This document shows positions 1-10,705 of a stretch of DNA of 64,000 nucleotides, piece by piece. This DNA is from Cephalotus follicularis (lineage: Eukaryota; Streptophyta; Magnoliopsida; Oxalidales; Cephalotaceae). The DNA is taken from NCBI GenBank assembly GCA_001972305.1, contig BDDD01003372.1:94115-158114 (forward strand). Reading direction: 5' to 3'. Made by a program: the position numbers and the translations under genes. Position 1 is the stretch's first letter. Every line of letters begins with the position of its first letter. The notes beneath the pieces were generated by a model, which was given only the letters and a program-made list of their open reading frames with translations, searched no databases and was not told the origin of the DNA.

Positions 1-1208
1 TATACATGCAAGACAACATGTAATCAAGCCAGGAAACCAACATACAGATACATATCACATACCCAGCATAACATGGCATTGACCCAGTAATCAAAAACAG
101 TTCAATAATCATGCAATCTATGCACAAAAACCATAGTCCAGGCATGAACATTAATCTCAAAAATACGATTATGGCTTCCCTTTCCTTTTTGTTCCAAGTT
201 AGGAACTAGAAAGTCCACATCTTTAAGTCCTAGAACCGGCCACAGCAGCTTCAAGGATCGTCCTGTTGCTGATAGCCACAAGCTTCAAGTTCCAAGCTCC
301 AAAATGCTCAACAATGGTGGAGGTTCCCTTTCCTTCTCTCACTGGTATCTCTTAAAACTCACTGGTTTCACACCTTTTTCTTTTCACAAGTGTTTCAGCA
401 GGAGAGAGGTGAAGGAGAAGGTGCTTTTAAGCTGATGGTTCCCTTCTCTTTCTTCCTCCCTGCCTTGAATGCACTCCCACACTCACACACATGTTCTCTT
501 CCCTTTCCCGTTTTTGTTCTTTTCTTCCTCTGCATTTTTGTAGGCCACATGTGTCTAGGACACTTCCCACCCCTGCATGCAATAGCTGAGCTCGTTTCTC
601 AGCCTTTGTCTCAGCTCTCACTCCAGACAACGCCACACTCCCTCTAACCGTTCGTTGCATGCACACATGTCCCTCTATTCTTTGCACTTGTTGCATGCTA
701 TCACATGTGTCACCCTTACCCTCACAACTTCAGTCATGCAGGTCAGGGAGCCATATGCATGCTCAACACGTCCCATTTCGTGCGTCAAGGTGCCTGCAAA
801 AGGCCCTAAATTGTTTCTCTTTGCACGTTATTATGTCAGTAGAATAACGTGTCTGACATTCGATGTTACGCATCGACGTCTTCTTTAGACGTCGACGTCC
901 TTCCCCTTTTTACACGAGGGCGTCGATGTTCTCGCCTGCATCGACGTGCATATGCATGCAGTTACATGCGTATCTTTGTTTCAAAGGCATCGATGCGTTC
1001 AAAAAGGCATCGACGTGTTTTTCCCAAAACAGCGCCGTTTTACTTCAAATTGCCCTTTTAACATTTATTTAACATTTTTAATCCAAAATCAATATCATTA
1101 GATTTGGAAAACATCATCAAAGTCGGGAAATCCATCATTTTATTAATTCCACAATAAAAGTACATTTACATCGTGAAATTACAACATATGAAAATCCAGG
1201 ACGTTACA
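1..1208 (-). mobile_element. Partial Ty3/gypsy-type LTR, reverse strand
   Basis: Read on the reverse strand, the sequence starting at 1208 begins TGTAACGTCCTGGATTTTC, the typical start of a plant gypsy-type LTR (TG...). On the forward strand this is the ...GACGTTACA at 1201-1208, immediately followed by copia RT coding sequence, so the LTR lies inside the copia element. The other end is outside the window, so length, target duplication and solo status cannot be judged. Positions 860-1020 hold a cluster of CATCGACGT, GTCGACGTC and GCGTCGATG words, the CG-rich module that recurs in other LTRs here. Short ORFs in 390-1072 show no family similarity I recognise. Confidence 0.5.
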
Positions 1209-2249
1209 AAAGTGTTCCCATATGGTGCAAATGGCTCTTTAAGAGAAAGATTGGAAAGGATGGGAATGTTAACACCTTCAAAACAAGACTAGTAGCCAAA
1301 CGCTATAAACAGAGTGAAGGAATCGACTATAAAGAAACCTTCTCTCCTATTGTCGTGCTTAAATCCATTTGGATTTTCCTTGCTATTGATGCACACCATA
1401 ACTATAAGATATGGAAGATGTATGTAAACACTGTCTTCCTCAATGGACATATTGAAGAAGACATCATATGACCCAATATGAGAGTTTCATATCCAGTGGT
1501 AATGACCACAAGGTGTGCAAACTTAATAGATCCATTTATGGATTGAAGCAAGCCTCCAGAAGCTGGAACATCTGTTTTGATGAAAAGATCAAAGAGTTTG
1601 ATTTCTTAAAAAATGAAGATGAATAATCTGTGTATAAGAAATTGAGCGAGAAATCAGTCGTATTCTTGATTCTTTATGTTGATGACATACTACTCATTGG
1701 GAATGATGTAGGTATGTTAACTAAAACCAAGAAATGGTTGTCCATAGTTTTCTCCATGAAGGATTTGGGAAAAACATCTTACATCTTAGGAATCAAGGTC
1801 TATAGAGATAGAACTAAGAGGATGCTTGGACTATCCCAATCCTTATACATAGACAAAGTGCTAAAGAGGTTTAGCATGAAAAATTCCAAGAGAGGCTACT
1901 TACCTTTCTGTCATGGGATTAAGTTTTCTAAGTCGATATCTCCTAAGACATCAGATGAAAGAGAGCACATGATACATATTCTCTATGTTTCTGAAATAGG
2001 GAGCATCATGTACGCTATGTGGTGCACATGATCAAATGTTGCTTTTCCTGTAAGCGTACTAGCAGATATCAGTCAGATCCAGGTGAGAGTCACTGGAAGG
2101 CAGTCAAGGACTTACTTAAGTACCTGAAAAGGACTAAAGATATGTTCCTAGTCTATGGAAAAAATAGTTTAAAAATAGATTTACGGACTCTGACTTTCAA
2201 ACAGATGTGGATGATTCTAGATCTACATCGGGTCGCGTATACACCTTGA
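1209..2249 (+). pseudogene. Ty1/copia reverse transcriptase and start of RNase H, broken (5' part)
   Basis: The translation from about 1212 shows copia RT landmarks: a KWLFKRKIGKDGNV stretch, TRLVAKRY, EGIDYKETFSP, then FLNGHIEEDI. An in-frame TGA follows near 1469 and there is at least one frameshift. The frame then runs open from 1630 with the RT active-site motif YVDDILL and a YILGIKV segment. A further frame change near 2020 leads into the KYLKRTKDM region that opens RNase H. The copy starts abruptly at the upstream LTR and stops at the inserted LTR at 2250. Its coding sequence resumes at 6510, so 1209-2249 and 6510-6914 are halves of one old element. The gag, protease and integrase are not visible. 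Confidence 0.85.
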
Positions 2250-2386
2250 TGTTGGAATCTTATGGCGATTTAAACAATAAAATATCTAGATACATAAAAC
2301 CCTAATATATATATTGTATTATCATCTCATGAATATATAGCCATACGATTCATACGCAAGATCTTTTGAGCATACATATACATTTA

Positions 2387-2387
<1 letters not shown>

Positions 2388-2424
<37 letters not shown>

Positions 2425-2428
2425 TATA
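2388..2428. repeat. (TA)n microsatellite
   Basis: A run of about 40 bases of alternating TA with one GTA interruption, inside the reverse-oriented copia solo LTR. Probably variable in length between individuals. Confidence 0.95.
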
Positions 2429-3914
2429 AGGAGTAGCAGGCGGAATTACTCACATTAATGGAGTAGCTCCTTCCTTCTTCCTTTGAGTCTTCTTGCTTCC
2501 AAAAGCGTAGGTTCCTTGTTTCTATGAAACGGTTCTAGCCTCCAAGTGTAAAAGGCCTCCAAGGTATCCACATCAAGCTTCAATTTCCAACACCTGGTTT
2601 CTCAAACCTTCAACTCTTGATTATGTTCTTGAGAGAGAAAAGAGAGAAGACTCCAAAAGAACACAAAAACATGTACATTATAGGAGGGGGGTGTGCTCTA
2701 TATATAGTTGCTGCTAGACAATCATATTAGAACACAAACTCTTTTGCTTCTAGGAGAAGTCTCCTATTCCTTCTAGGATAAGTCTTCTTTTCCTTCTATA
2801 ATTCTAATTTATCTTAATCTCATTAAGGATAATTAATCTCATTAATTATAATTAGAAAATTATTATCCTAATTTTTCTCTCATAACCGTGTTGGAAATAT
2901 CAGCCCGTATTGTGTGTGACCCTATGAGTTCACTATTATGCTGACCGTAGGATTAAATCATGATACTCACAATTATCCAATTAAATATTTATTATCACAT
3001 AAAAAATATTCTCTTGGACATATCGAATTAAAACTCTTTTAATTCTTTTCTTCCAAGATTAATTTATCAATTTAATCTCGGGCATCCCACTGGTCGACAT
3101 CGACATCTAGCAATGCATAATGACCCCCAGGTAATATGAATAATTTGTGAACCACTATTTATAGGTACATGCACGTATAGTCCCTCCATTGACAATGCTC
3201 TAATTAAATCTAGGGTACGGATTATGTCAGACCCCAATAATTTAATCTTAAGCCCCGTGACTATCTTTCATTAGCCTAGATAATATTAGAGGTGCCCCTC
3301 TAATATTCAACCAATGATATCACACTCTTGATATCGTGACTGGCCTGGCCAGATGATTAATTGCTAATGAAAATCATCATGAGTATAATCTTCTTTTACT
3401 ACAAGCAATGGATTCATTATTACCAGTTCACATGCCTCTATACATAAGCGTACTATGTCCAACTAATGCATGTATACACTTCATAGAATATGTATTTAAG
3501 TATCATCAAAACACAGAACCTTATGCACAAGACATCCAGTGATGGCTCATGTCCAAGGACCACATGCACTGCTATAAAACTAGAATTCTGTCTGACATGT
3601 AAGTAAAACTCCATACATATATTCTATCAATAGTCACCTTCAGTGAACTGGGGAAACGAGCACCCACGTAGTTGTCATAGCATCATCCATGCGAGTGAGA
3701 GTGAGATCAGTCATCTTCTGCTTACCGATCTGACAGTAAGTGCTGGTCTATCCTGATTGATCATGCCTTGAGTGTCAATCCTATGACTAGGAAGATTTGA
3801 AATAAAGTATACCGAGATTGCAATTCTCACATCACGATCTCATCATGAACTTGGTTCTCTAACTTTATTCCAGGACATTCATTTACAATTGAATTAAGCA
3901 TGTATTAATGAAAC

Positions 3915-6392
3915 TGTGATGACCCGAATTCCCTTTTGTACTGTTCATGCATACATTGTACCGTATTGTACTGTATTGAACTGTATTGGATAATTGAAAG
4001 ATATTGGATCGAGGTATTCATATACCTATTGTTTATAGTATTGATTATATGCATGTATAGTCGGGATATTTGGGTTAAGTTTCGGAGATTTGGCTGGATT
4101 GGCTATATAAGTCAATCATTTTGCCCTTTTCCTCTCATTCTCTCATTTTCTCAATTTCACCTTCTCTCTCTACCCTTCTCCTTCTCTCTCTTGCTGGGCA
4201 GCCTCGCCACTTCTTCCCAGCAGCTCCGGATTTGCTCCTCCATCAGTAAAATAGCAATTGCAAGTTAGCTTTGCTGCCAGAACAAGAAAACATCAAGTTC
4301 TTGGGTGTTTCTAGCCATTGTTTGATTGGAAGCTCAACTGTTGAAGCTCCAGTTAAAGGTAGGATTTCTTTACTTGAATTGCCTACTGCTAGATTTATTG
4401 ATTGAATGAATTGAATGATTGAGTGATTGTATTGTATTGTGTTATAAGGGTTTTAAAATTGAATCCTTGATAAGGTTGTAACAAGTTTCACTAACCTTAA
4501 ATGAGTGATTTTAACCCTTGGTTTTCAAAGAATTGCTTTAAACTGGATTTTGACCTGAGATCGGCTACTTTTTCTGCTAAAAACTGGTTTTTACCAGCAC
4601 AAAGGTCGACGCCTAGCCCATTGGCGTCAATGCCTTGAGCTTTTGACTGCTTTACTGGAGTTTTATCTGACCTTAGCATCAACGTGTATCTTTGGCGTTG
4701 ACGCCTCCGACCTGGGATTTCTTTCTCCCAGGAAAAACATCAACGTAAATCATATCAGCCATCTCAGTTTTGATATTTTTGGTTTACGCGTCGATACCTT
4801 GACCTAAGGACGTCAACACCTAAACCCATTGGTTTATAGAAAGGTGTCGCACGTTGACGCCTACGTCAACGCCTAAACCTACTGGTTTTTAAAAATGCGA
4901 TGCGCGTCGACGCCTTCTGCCAAAGCATTGACGCCCATCGGCCTACTATTGAAAGTAAATGTTAAGCGTCGACGCGTGTATCCACAGCGTTGATGCCTAA
5001 CGCCCTGTTTTGGAAAATTGATGTTTTATATCTAGTTTTCAACTGCTTTTTACATTGCCGCTTGACCGGAGCCTCACTTGAGGTATTCAAGCATTTGAAA
5101 CATAGTTTTCCATAGTTTTCAATGACTAAATTGATAAATTAACAGATTGAGCCATAGATGACGATGCAGTGACTTCCTTTGACCAGATATATGTTCTTTC
5201 CTATCTTGTTAATTCAATTATCACCGTCTATTGGCTATTGATTGATTGATTGATTGATTGAGCCATAGGTGTCGTGAATCTAAGTTCAGAACGTTTGACG
5301 CACATTTCCATTTCTCCATTAGATATCACCACTTATTGGCATTGTATAGATTGATTGATTGTATTGTATGGATTCTATAGAGCAACCTTATGACTCGTAT
5401 CGGCATGTTAGGCTGTTGACCTTGTTCACCTATTCGTCAATCGATTCATTTATTGTATTGTATTGACCTGCTTGCGATTGATGCTCCCGGAGGGTCGTAG
5501 CTCCCCCATGATTGTAGCTCATCGATACTGACAACCAATACTGTTATTGATTGACGATTGATACTCCCGGAGGGCCGTAGCTCCCCGACGGTCGTAGCTC
5601 CCCCATGGTTGTAGCTCATCGATACTGTACCGACCCAGCCATAGGCTGGAAGATCTATGAGTCGCAGACCTGATCAATCTAGAACGAGTAGATAAATCTA
5701 CCACCCTTTTGAAGGATTACCTTCCATGGGATTGATTATTGTTATTGACTGACATTATATTGACTGAGGTCACATGCACTATAGGATATGATTGATTGAT
5801 TGGGTGTTTCATACACCACCACTGAGTGTCTGCCATTGATTGATTGTTATAGATCCTATCCATATGCTTTGTTATGGGCCAGTGTCATACGGATAGTTAG
5901 ATCACCAATTGTATGCATGCATTTGCCATATCATGCATTGTTATTGCATAGACTGTCACGAATATTACACATTGTATATGCATACATGTCACATGGGGGT
6001 TCTGCTTAGCCTTGTGGCTAACCTCATCCTACGGGATGGGGCTGTGTGTGCATTCTTGTGTGGCACAGGTAGGGCAGCAAGTACCAGCGGACAGAAGAAC
6101 TGAAGATTTGTCTGACCGCATGACCGTTTTGTTTGGCAAAGCTTGTATTGTATACTGTATCGAAAGGATTGATAAATGTATTGTTTTGTTTGGCAAAGCT
6201 TGTATTGTATTGATGAAAGATTTTATGGATGGATGGATTATTACTTTGGTTTGCAAGAGAACTATTGTACCTTCCGCATATTGTAAAGTTTTAATTTTTT
6301 TCACATTTTTATATTGCTAGTCCTGACCATTGTATTATATATTGGATTGAGAGTAATGCCACATGTCCGTCCTCCGGGCGCGGAGTGTTACA
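3915..6392 (+). mobile_element. Gypsy-type solo LTR nested inside the copia solo LTR
   Basis: The segment starts TGTGATGACCCG and ends GGAGTGTTACA, typical termini of plant Ty3/gypsy LTRs. Its flanks are GAAAC (3910-3914) and GAAAT (6393-6397), a 5-bp target duplication with one change. Removing it joins the two halves of the copia solo LTR. There is no gag-pol coding. It holds pyrimidine-rich sequence at 4130-4200, a dense set of CG-rich module words at 4600-4990 (GCGTCGACGCC at 4904, GCGTCGACGCG at 4966, plus GTTGACGCC and GTCAACGCC variants), a local tandem repeat at 5470-5635, and many TTGATTGAT runs. At about 2.48 kb it matches the length of the Tekay-like LTRs at 33.8-43.6 kb but not their sequence. 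Confidence 0.8.
5470..5635. repeat. Local tandem repeat in the gypsy-type LTR
   Basis: Two diverged copies of a unit reading CTCCCGGAGGG-CGTAGCTCC...CCCCATG-TTGTAGCTCATCGATACTG, with GTCGTAGCTCCC repeated a further time in the second copy. Non-coding. Confidence 0.75.
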
Positions 6393-6509
6393 GAAATGAA
6401 CTCATAGCCATTGATAAAACATAAACATCTTTATTGAACTTATAAATCGTTTATACAAGATATAGTAAATATAAGCTCAACATTGGCTCGCAGCACTTTA
6501 TCTCTAACA

Positions 6510-6914
6510 CTTGAATGGCAGTGCAGTGAGCTGGAAGACTTCCAATCAACTAACCACTACAGATTCAGTCACTGAGGTTGAATACATTGCAGCATCAGAA
6601 GCTACAAAAGAAGGTGTGTGGATGAAGAAATTCATCACAGATCTTGGTGTGGTTCTTACTATTGACGATCCAATATCTTTATACTGTGACAACAATGGGG
6701 CTATTACCAGGCCAAGGAATCCCGATCACACCAAAGGTCTAAATACATATTGCGGAACTTCCATTTGATTAGAGAGATCATTGGAAGAGGAGATATTGAA
6801 GTAGAGCGAGTACCCGGAGAAGACAACACAGCAGACCCCTTTACCAAAACCTTATCGAATAGCGTCTTTTACAAACATCTTTCTGGGATAAGTGTGAGAC
6901 ACATGGGTAAATGA
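6510..6914 (+). pseudogene. Ty1/copia RNase H, broken (3' part)
   Basis: This continues the frame interrupted at 2249. Visible are SAVSWKTSNQ, the TEVEYIAASEA motif, WMKKFITDLGVV and LYCDNNGAI, all landmarks of the copia RNase H connecting and catalytic region. A small indel near 6710-6750 shifts frame into HLIREIIGRGDIEVERVPGEDNTADPFTKTL, the end of the domain. The reading ends HMGK and TGA at 6912-6914. Twenty bases later the 3' LTR begins. No clear polypurine tract survives (ATGAGAAAT only). Confidence 0.85.
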
Positions 6915-6934
6915 CTTTAGTACTAATGAGAAAT

Positions 6935-8686
6935 TGTTAGGGATAAATCCTGTAGGCCAGGTTATCTTGTAATAACAATAGTTTGTGATAAACATTATAG
7001 TTCAATAAAGGATGTTCTTCATCATAATCAATGATAACTATTCATTTGTGTATGTTTGTATAAATATATAATCAATGCATGTTCATGGAATAAAGTTTGA
7101 TGACTAAGACCATGATGAGATCATGCTGTGAGACTTAGCACATCGGTAAGATTTATTCTAGAACCTTCCAAGTCACAGGATAACATACATGGACATATGT
7201 TATGCGGATAGACTAGCACGTTGTATGCCAGCTAATTGAAAAGGTTGATTGTTCTCACAAGTCATCATATAGTGACTATATGACATACATGTGGGTACTC
7301 ACTATTTTATGAGTTCACTGAAGTGGCTCGCAGTAAGAAGACATGTATGGAGTTTTACTTATATGTCAGACAGGCTTCTAGTATTGCAATTGAGTGAGTG
7401 GTCCTTAGACCTGAGTCACCACTAGATATCTTGTGTATAAGATATCATACTTTGATGATACTTAAGTACATCTTCTAACCATGAGGAGTATACAGACATT
7501 AGTTGGGTATGATAGATTATGTATGGAGATATGTGAGTGTGCAAAATGGAATCTACCGCTCCGAGTATAGGGAGTTTATGCTTAGAGTTATTAGCTATTA
7601 GATCTCCTAACCAAGATGAAAATGTATTGGAATGTTGATTCCAATATCAGAGATTAGTTAATTAGAAATGGTTTATAATTTGATCGTGATAGTTAATTAC
7701 CTACGATATCATTTTATTGAATGAACTGTGAGAGCCTGACATGTTCCCTGCCCTAGGTTTAGTTCGAGCATTATCGATAGAGGGATTATACGTACACGTA
7801 ACTGTAATTCAAGGTTCAAGGTTATATTCATATTACTTGGGGATCAATATGCATTGCTAGATGTCGATGTTGATTATTAGGATAACCGGGATTAATTGAT
7901 TATTAATCACGTATAATAAAGAATTAAAATCAGGGTTTAATTCTTTTATTTCAATTATAAGTTTCAAATGCAATTAGGAATGACTAATTGGACAATCATA
8001 AGCGTTATGATTAATCCTATGTCCAACATAATTATGAACCCATAGAGTCACATACAATACAAGTGAGAGAATGCAAGAGAATTGAAGAGAAATAAGTAAT
8101 TGAAGAATTAATTAATTATACTAATGCAATTACTTTAATTGCATAAACTTATAAGATAAGACTATGTGATTAATGTGATTAATTACATGTGACATTCACT
8201 TAAGTTATTTACATTTGACTTTATCTAGTCAAAACTAATAACTCACTTGACGACTTAGTATATATACTAATATTGAAACGGTGAATGGTAAGGCTTTTCA
8301 TTTGCTAAGAGTATAATCGAAACTAAGTTAAAGACTAGCATCTCCATGCTTGGTTCTCTCACACTCTTGGTCGAATTTTTGGCCTATCTCTAGACACGCA
8401 CTCTTGCTTCTCTCTTGGTGTAGACCTTCTTGGAGATAGCATACACTTTACTATTCAGAGTGCCTTGAAATGATATAGGTTTTGAAAAGATTAGAAGGAG
8501 TTAAAGAATTCAAAGTGTTACTTTCATCTTCTTCCTTCTCTTTTTCTTTTGTTATGGTATATCAAAGTGTTGATCAATCTAGATCTTGGCATTAGGTTTT
8601 GTTACTAATAAATCCATTCCATTTTAGGGTTTGCTAGTTTGGACTAGATTAAGTGTTAATGTAACCACTTTTTAATGAAACCAACA
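6935..8686 (+). mobile_element. 3' LTR of the interrupted copia element
   Basis: It begins TGTTAGGGATAAA directly after the RNase H end and finishes AAACCAACA. At the next base (8687) the sequence becomes reverse-strand gypsy integrase. The 1.75-kb length and both ends match the reverse-oriented solo LTR at 2250-6509. Unlike the SIRE-like and gypsy-type LTRs in this window, it has no clusters of the GCGTCGACGC module. Confidence 0.8.
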
Positions 8687-9829
8687 CTGGATTGTTCTCT
8701 CTGACTGCCCATCCATCTGTAAGTGAAATGCGGTATTGTAGTTAAGTCGTGTACCCCACACCTTCTGAAATCCCTTCCAAAACCGTGATGTGAAATGAGT
8801 TTCCCAATTAGAAACGATAGACACCGCGTCGTGTGGAGTCTCACAATCTCTAGTTGAAATATTTCTGCTAATCGATCCAAAGAATACCCTTCATAAATAG
8901 TCAAGTAAGTGAGTTGATTTGGTCAATCGATCCACCACCACCCAAATAGCATCATGCTTCTTAAACGTCTTTGGTAGCTCCGTGACAAAATCCATACCAA
9001 TCCTCTCCCACTTCCACACCGGAAGGTTCAACGACTGCAAAAGTTCAATAGCGCGCTAATGTTCGATCTTAACTTGCTGGCAAATCAAACATTTTTCAAT
9101 ATAATATTCTATATCTCTTTTCATACCATTCCATCAGAAATTTCCCTTCAAATCCTTGTACATCTTGGTAGAACCAGGATGAATAAAAAATGGAGAACTA
9201 TGCCCCTATGATAAAACTGCCTTCCTAATTGTCGGATCTACTGGAACACACAACCGCTTCCTATACCATATCACACCATGCTCATCAACACGAAACTCTG
9301 GCTACTTTCCTTCCTCACAACTCGCCATCCTCTTCCTGAGCTGCCTTAATCCGGGATATAAGAGAAGGCTCCACTTTCATACTAGTTACACTCCTATCAG
9401 AACCCCAAACATACAACTCCATCTCTATACGCTCCATATCCGAAGTAAGTCAAGGTTGTGTAATTAAGGTAGCCACACTCCCTAAACTCTTCTGGCTAAG
9501 AGCATCTACAACAAAATTTGCCTTACCCGGTTGGTACTGAATCTTGGTTCTTTAAGGACTTCCAACCACCGCCTTTGCCTCATATTCAGCTCATTTTGAG
9601 TGAAAATGTATTTGAGATTTTTGTGATCAGTTAAAATATCACAACTTTCCCCATATAGTTAGATAATGTTTCCAAATTTCAAAGTGAACACTCGCGCTAC
9701 CAATTCAAAGTCATGAGTGGGATAATTCAACTCATAAGGCTTATGCAATCTGGATGCATATGCTTAAACGTGTTACTTTCATGGCAAAACCAAGATGGGT
9801 GCCATTCTGGAAAATCTTACTAATCCATT
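8687..9829 (-). pseudogene. Ty3/gypsy pol fragment (RNase H to integrase), reverse strand
   Basis: Reverse-strand translation gives an RNase H end (FTDHKNLKYIFTQNELNMRQ, then RRWLEVLK), a zinc-binding integrase N-terminus (YIEKCLICQQVKIEH), the integrase core ([35 protein letters not shown]) and the GQSERTIQ motif at its left edge. Several stops and frameshifts break it, including around 8905-8930. The same motifs occur in the Tekay/Del-like element at 39.4-40.4 kb, so it is a relative of that element. It is cut at 8686 by the copia LTR and at 9830 by the first SIRE-like LTR. Confidence 0.85.
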
Positions 9830-10705
9830 TGTTGACATTTATGTCTCAATCCTATGTTTTGATGATAACATATTTGTATTTGACAAAGTTCCTTAATGTG
9901 CAAGAAAACAATTAAGTGAGCAAGACAGCAGGAATTATGCAGATTACAGCCCAGACTGTCGACGCGTAACATTAAAGCGTCAGCGCTTTAACAGACAGTC
10001 GAGACATGAACAAAGCGTCTACCGGAGAAGCACTTGAAGAATTGGGAATAACACTCCAACCGTCGATGCTCGAATTTCAAGCGTCTACGCTTTGAGGTCC
10101 AAAGCGCCTGCTCTTTGTGCAAAGCGCCGTCCGATTAAACCAGTGGAGCCACCTTCTATTTAAAGGGGCTTAAACGTCGACGCCAGAGACTAAGCGTCAG
10201 TGCTTTGAGGTGACGGTCGACTCCAACTTTGAACTCCTGCGCTTTGAGGTGACGGTCAACTCCAACTTTGAACGCCTGCGCTTTGAGCTGTATTCAAATT
10301 TGAGATCCCCAACGGTCACATGACCGTCGACGCTTTGAAGGAGACAGTCGACGCTTTAGTCGGCTGGAACAGTTTCTGACAGATTTCAGTGGACATTCCA
10401 TTAAGGAATTAATCCTAAACTAATCCTAACGGATCTATGAGGCAAGAAGCTATAAATGGACGAAAGTTTCTGAAGAATATGATGAGAACAACATAAGCAA
10501 AACATATATACAAACATCATTCAAAGCAAACATTCAAAGAGAATCAAAATCCAAAGCTCATCCAAATAGTTTACATTTTTACATTTTGAGCTATTTAATG
10601 TTCTCACTGATTTGAGCAATTATTTCTTGTAATATCCAACCTTGTGAGAGGTTTAGACACCAACACTACTCTTTATACTTTGATTGTAATAGGGGAGTGA
10701 ACCCC
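9830..10705 (+). mobile_element. SIRE/Maximus-like LTR, copy 1, truncated at its 3' end
   Basis: It begins TGTTGACATTTATG and runs 876 bp to the conserved AGGGGAGTGAACCCC, where it is joined directly to integrase coding sequence. It is nearly identical to the LTR at 15265-16140. Comparison with the full LTR at 61932-62954 (1023 bp) and the longer copy at 51147 shows the last part of the LTR is missing, together with primer site, gag, protease and the integrase N-terminus. Positions 9955-10360 contain many CG-rich modules: GTCGACGCG at 9958, AAAGCGTCAGCGCTTT at 9974, and paired GTCGACGCTTT words near 10325-10360. Confidence 0.85.

Larger units (their letters stand above)
2250..6509 (-). mobile_element. 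Reverse-oriented solo LTR of the copia family, itself interrupted
   Basis: The forward sequence begins TGTTGGAATC at 2250 and ends TCTAACA at 6509. It is flanked by a perfect 5-bp target duplication CTTGA (2245-2249 and 6510-6514). It splits a copia RNase H reading frame that resumes on the far side. On the reverse strand it begins TGTTAGAGATAAA and ends CCAACA, matching the ends of the copia LTR at 6935-8686. Internal stretches such as TATGGAGTTTTACTTA and TGATGATACTTAA are shared with that LTR in opposite orientation. The LTR pieces are 2250-3914 and 6393-6509 (about 1.78 kb together), close to the 1.75 kb of the intact copy. No internal coding region is present, so it is a solo LTR. Confidence 0.85.

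Noticed and set aside
390-1072. Several overlapping ORFs of 60-90 codons on both strands
   Set aside because: Composition-driven frames inside an LTR-like region; no domain, no splice logic, no start context.
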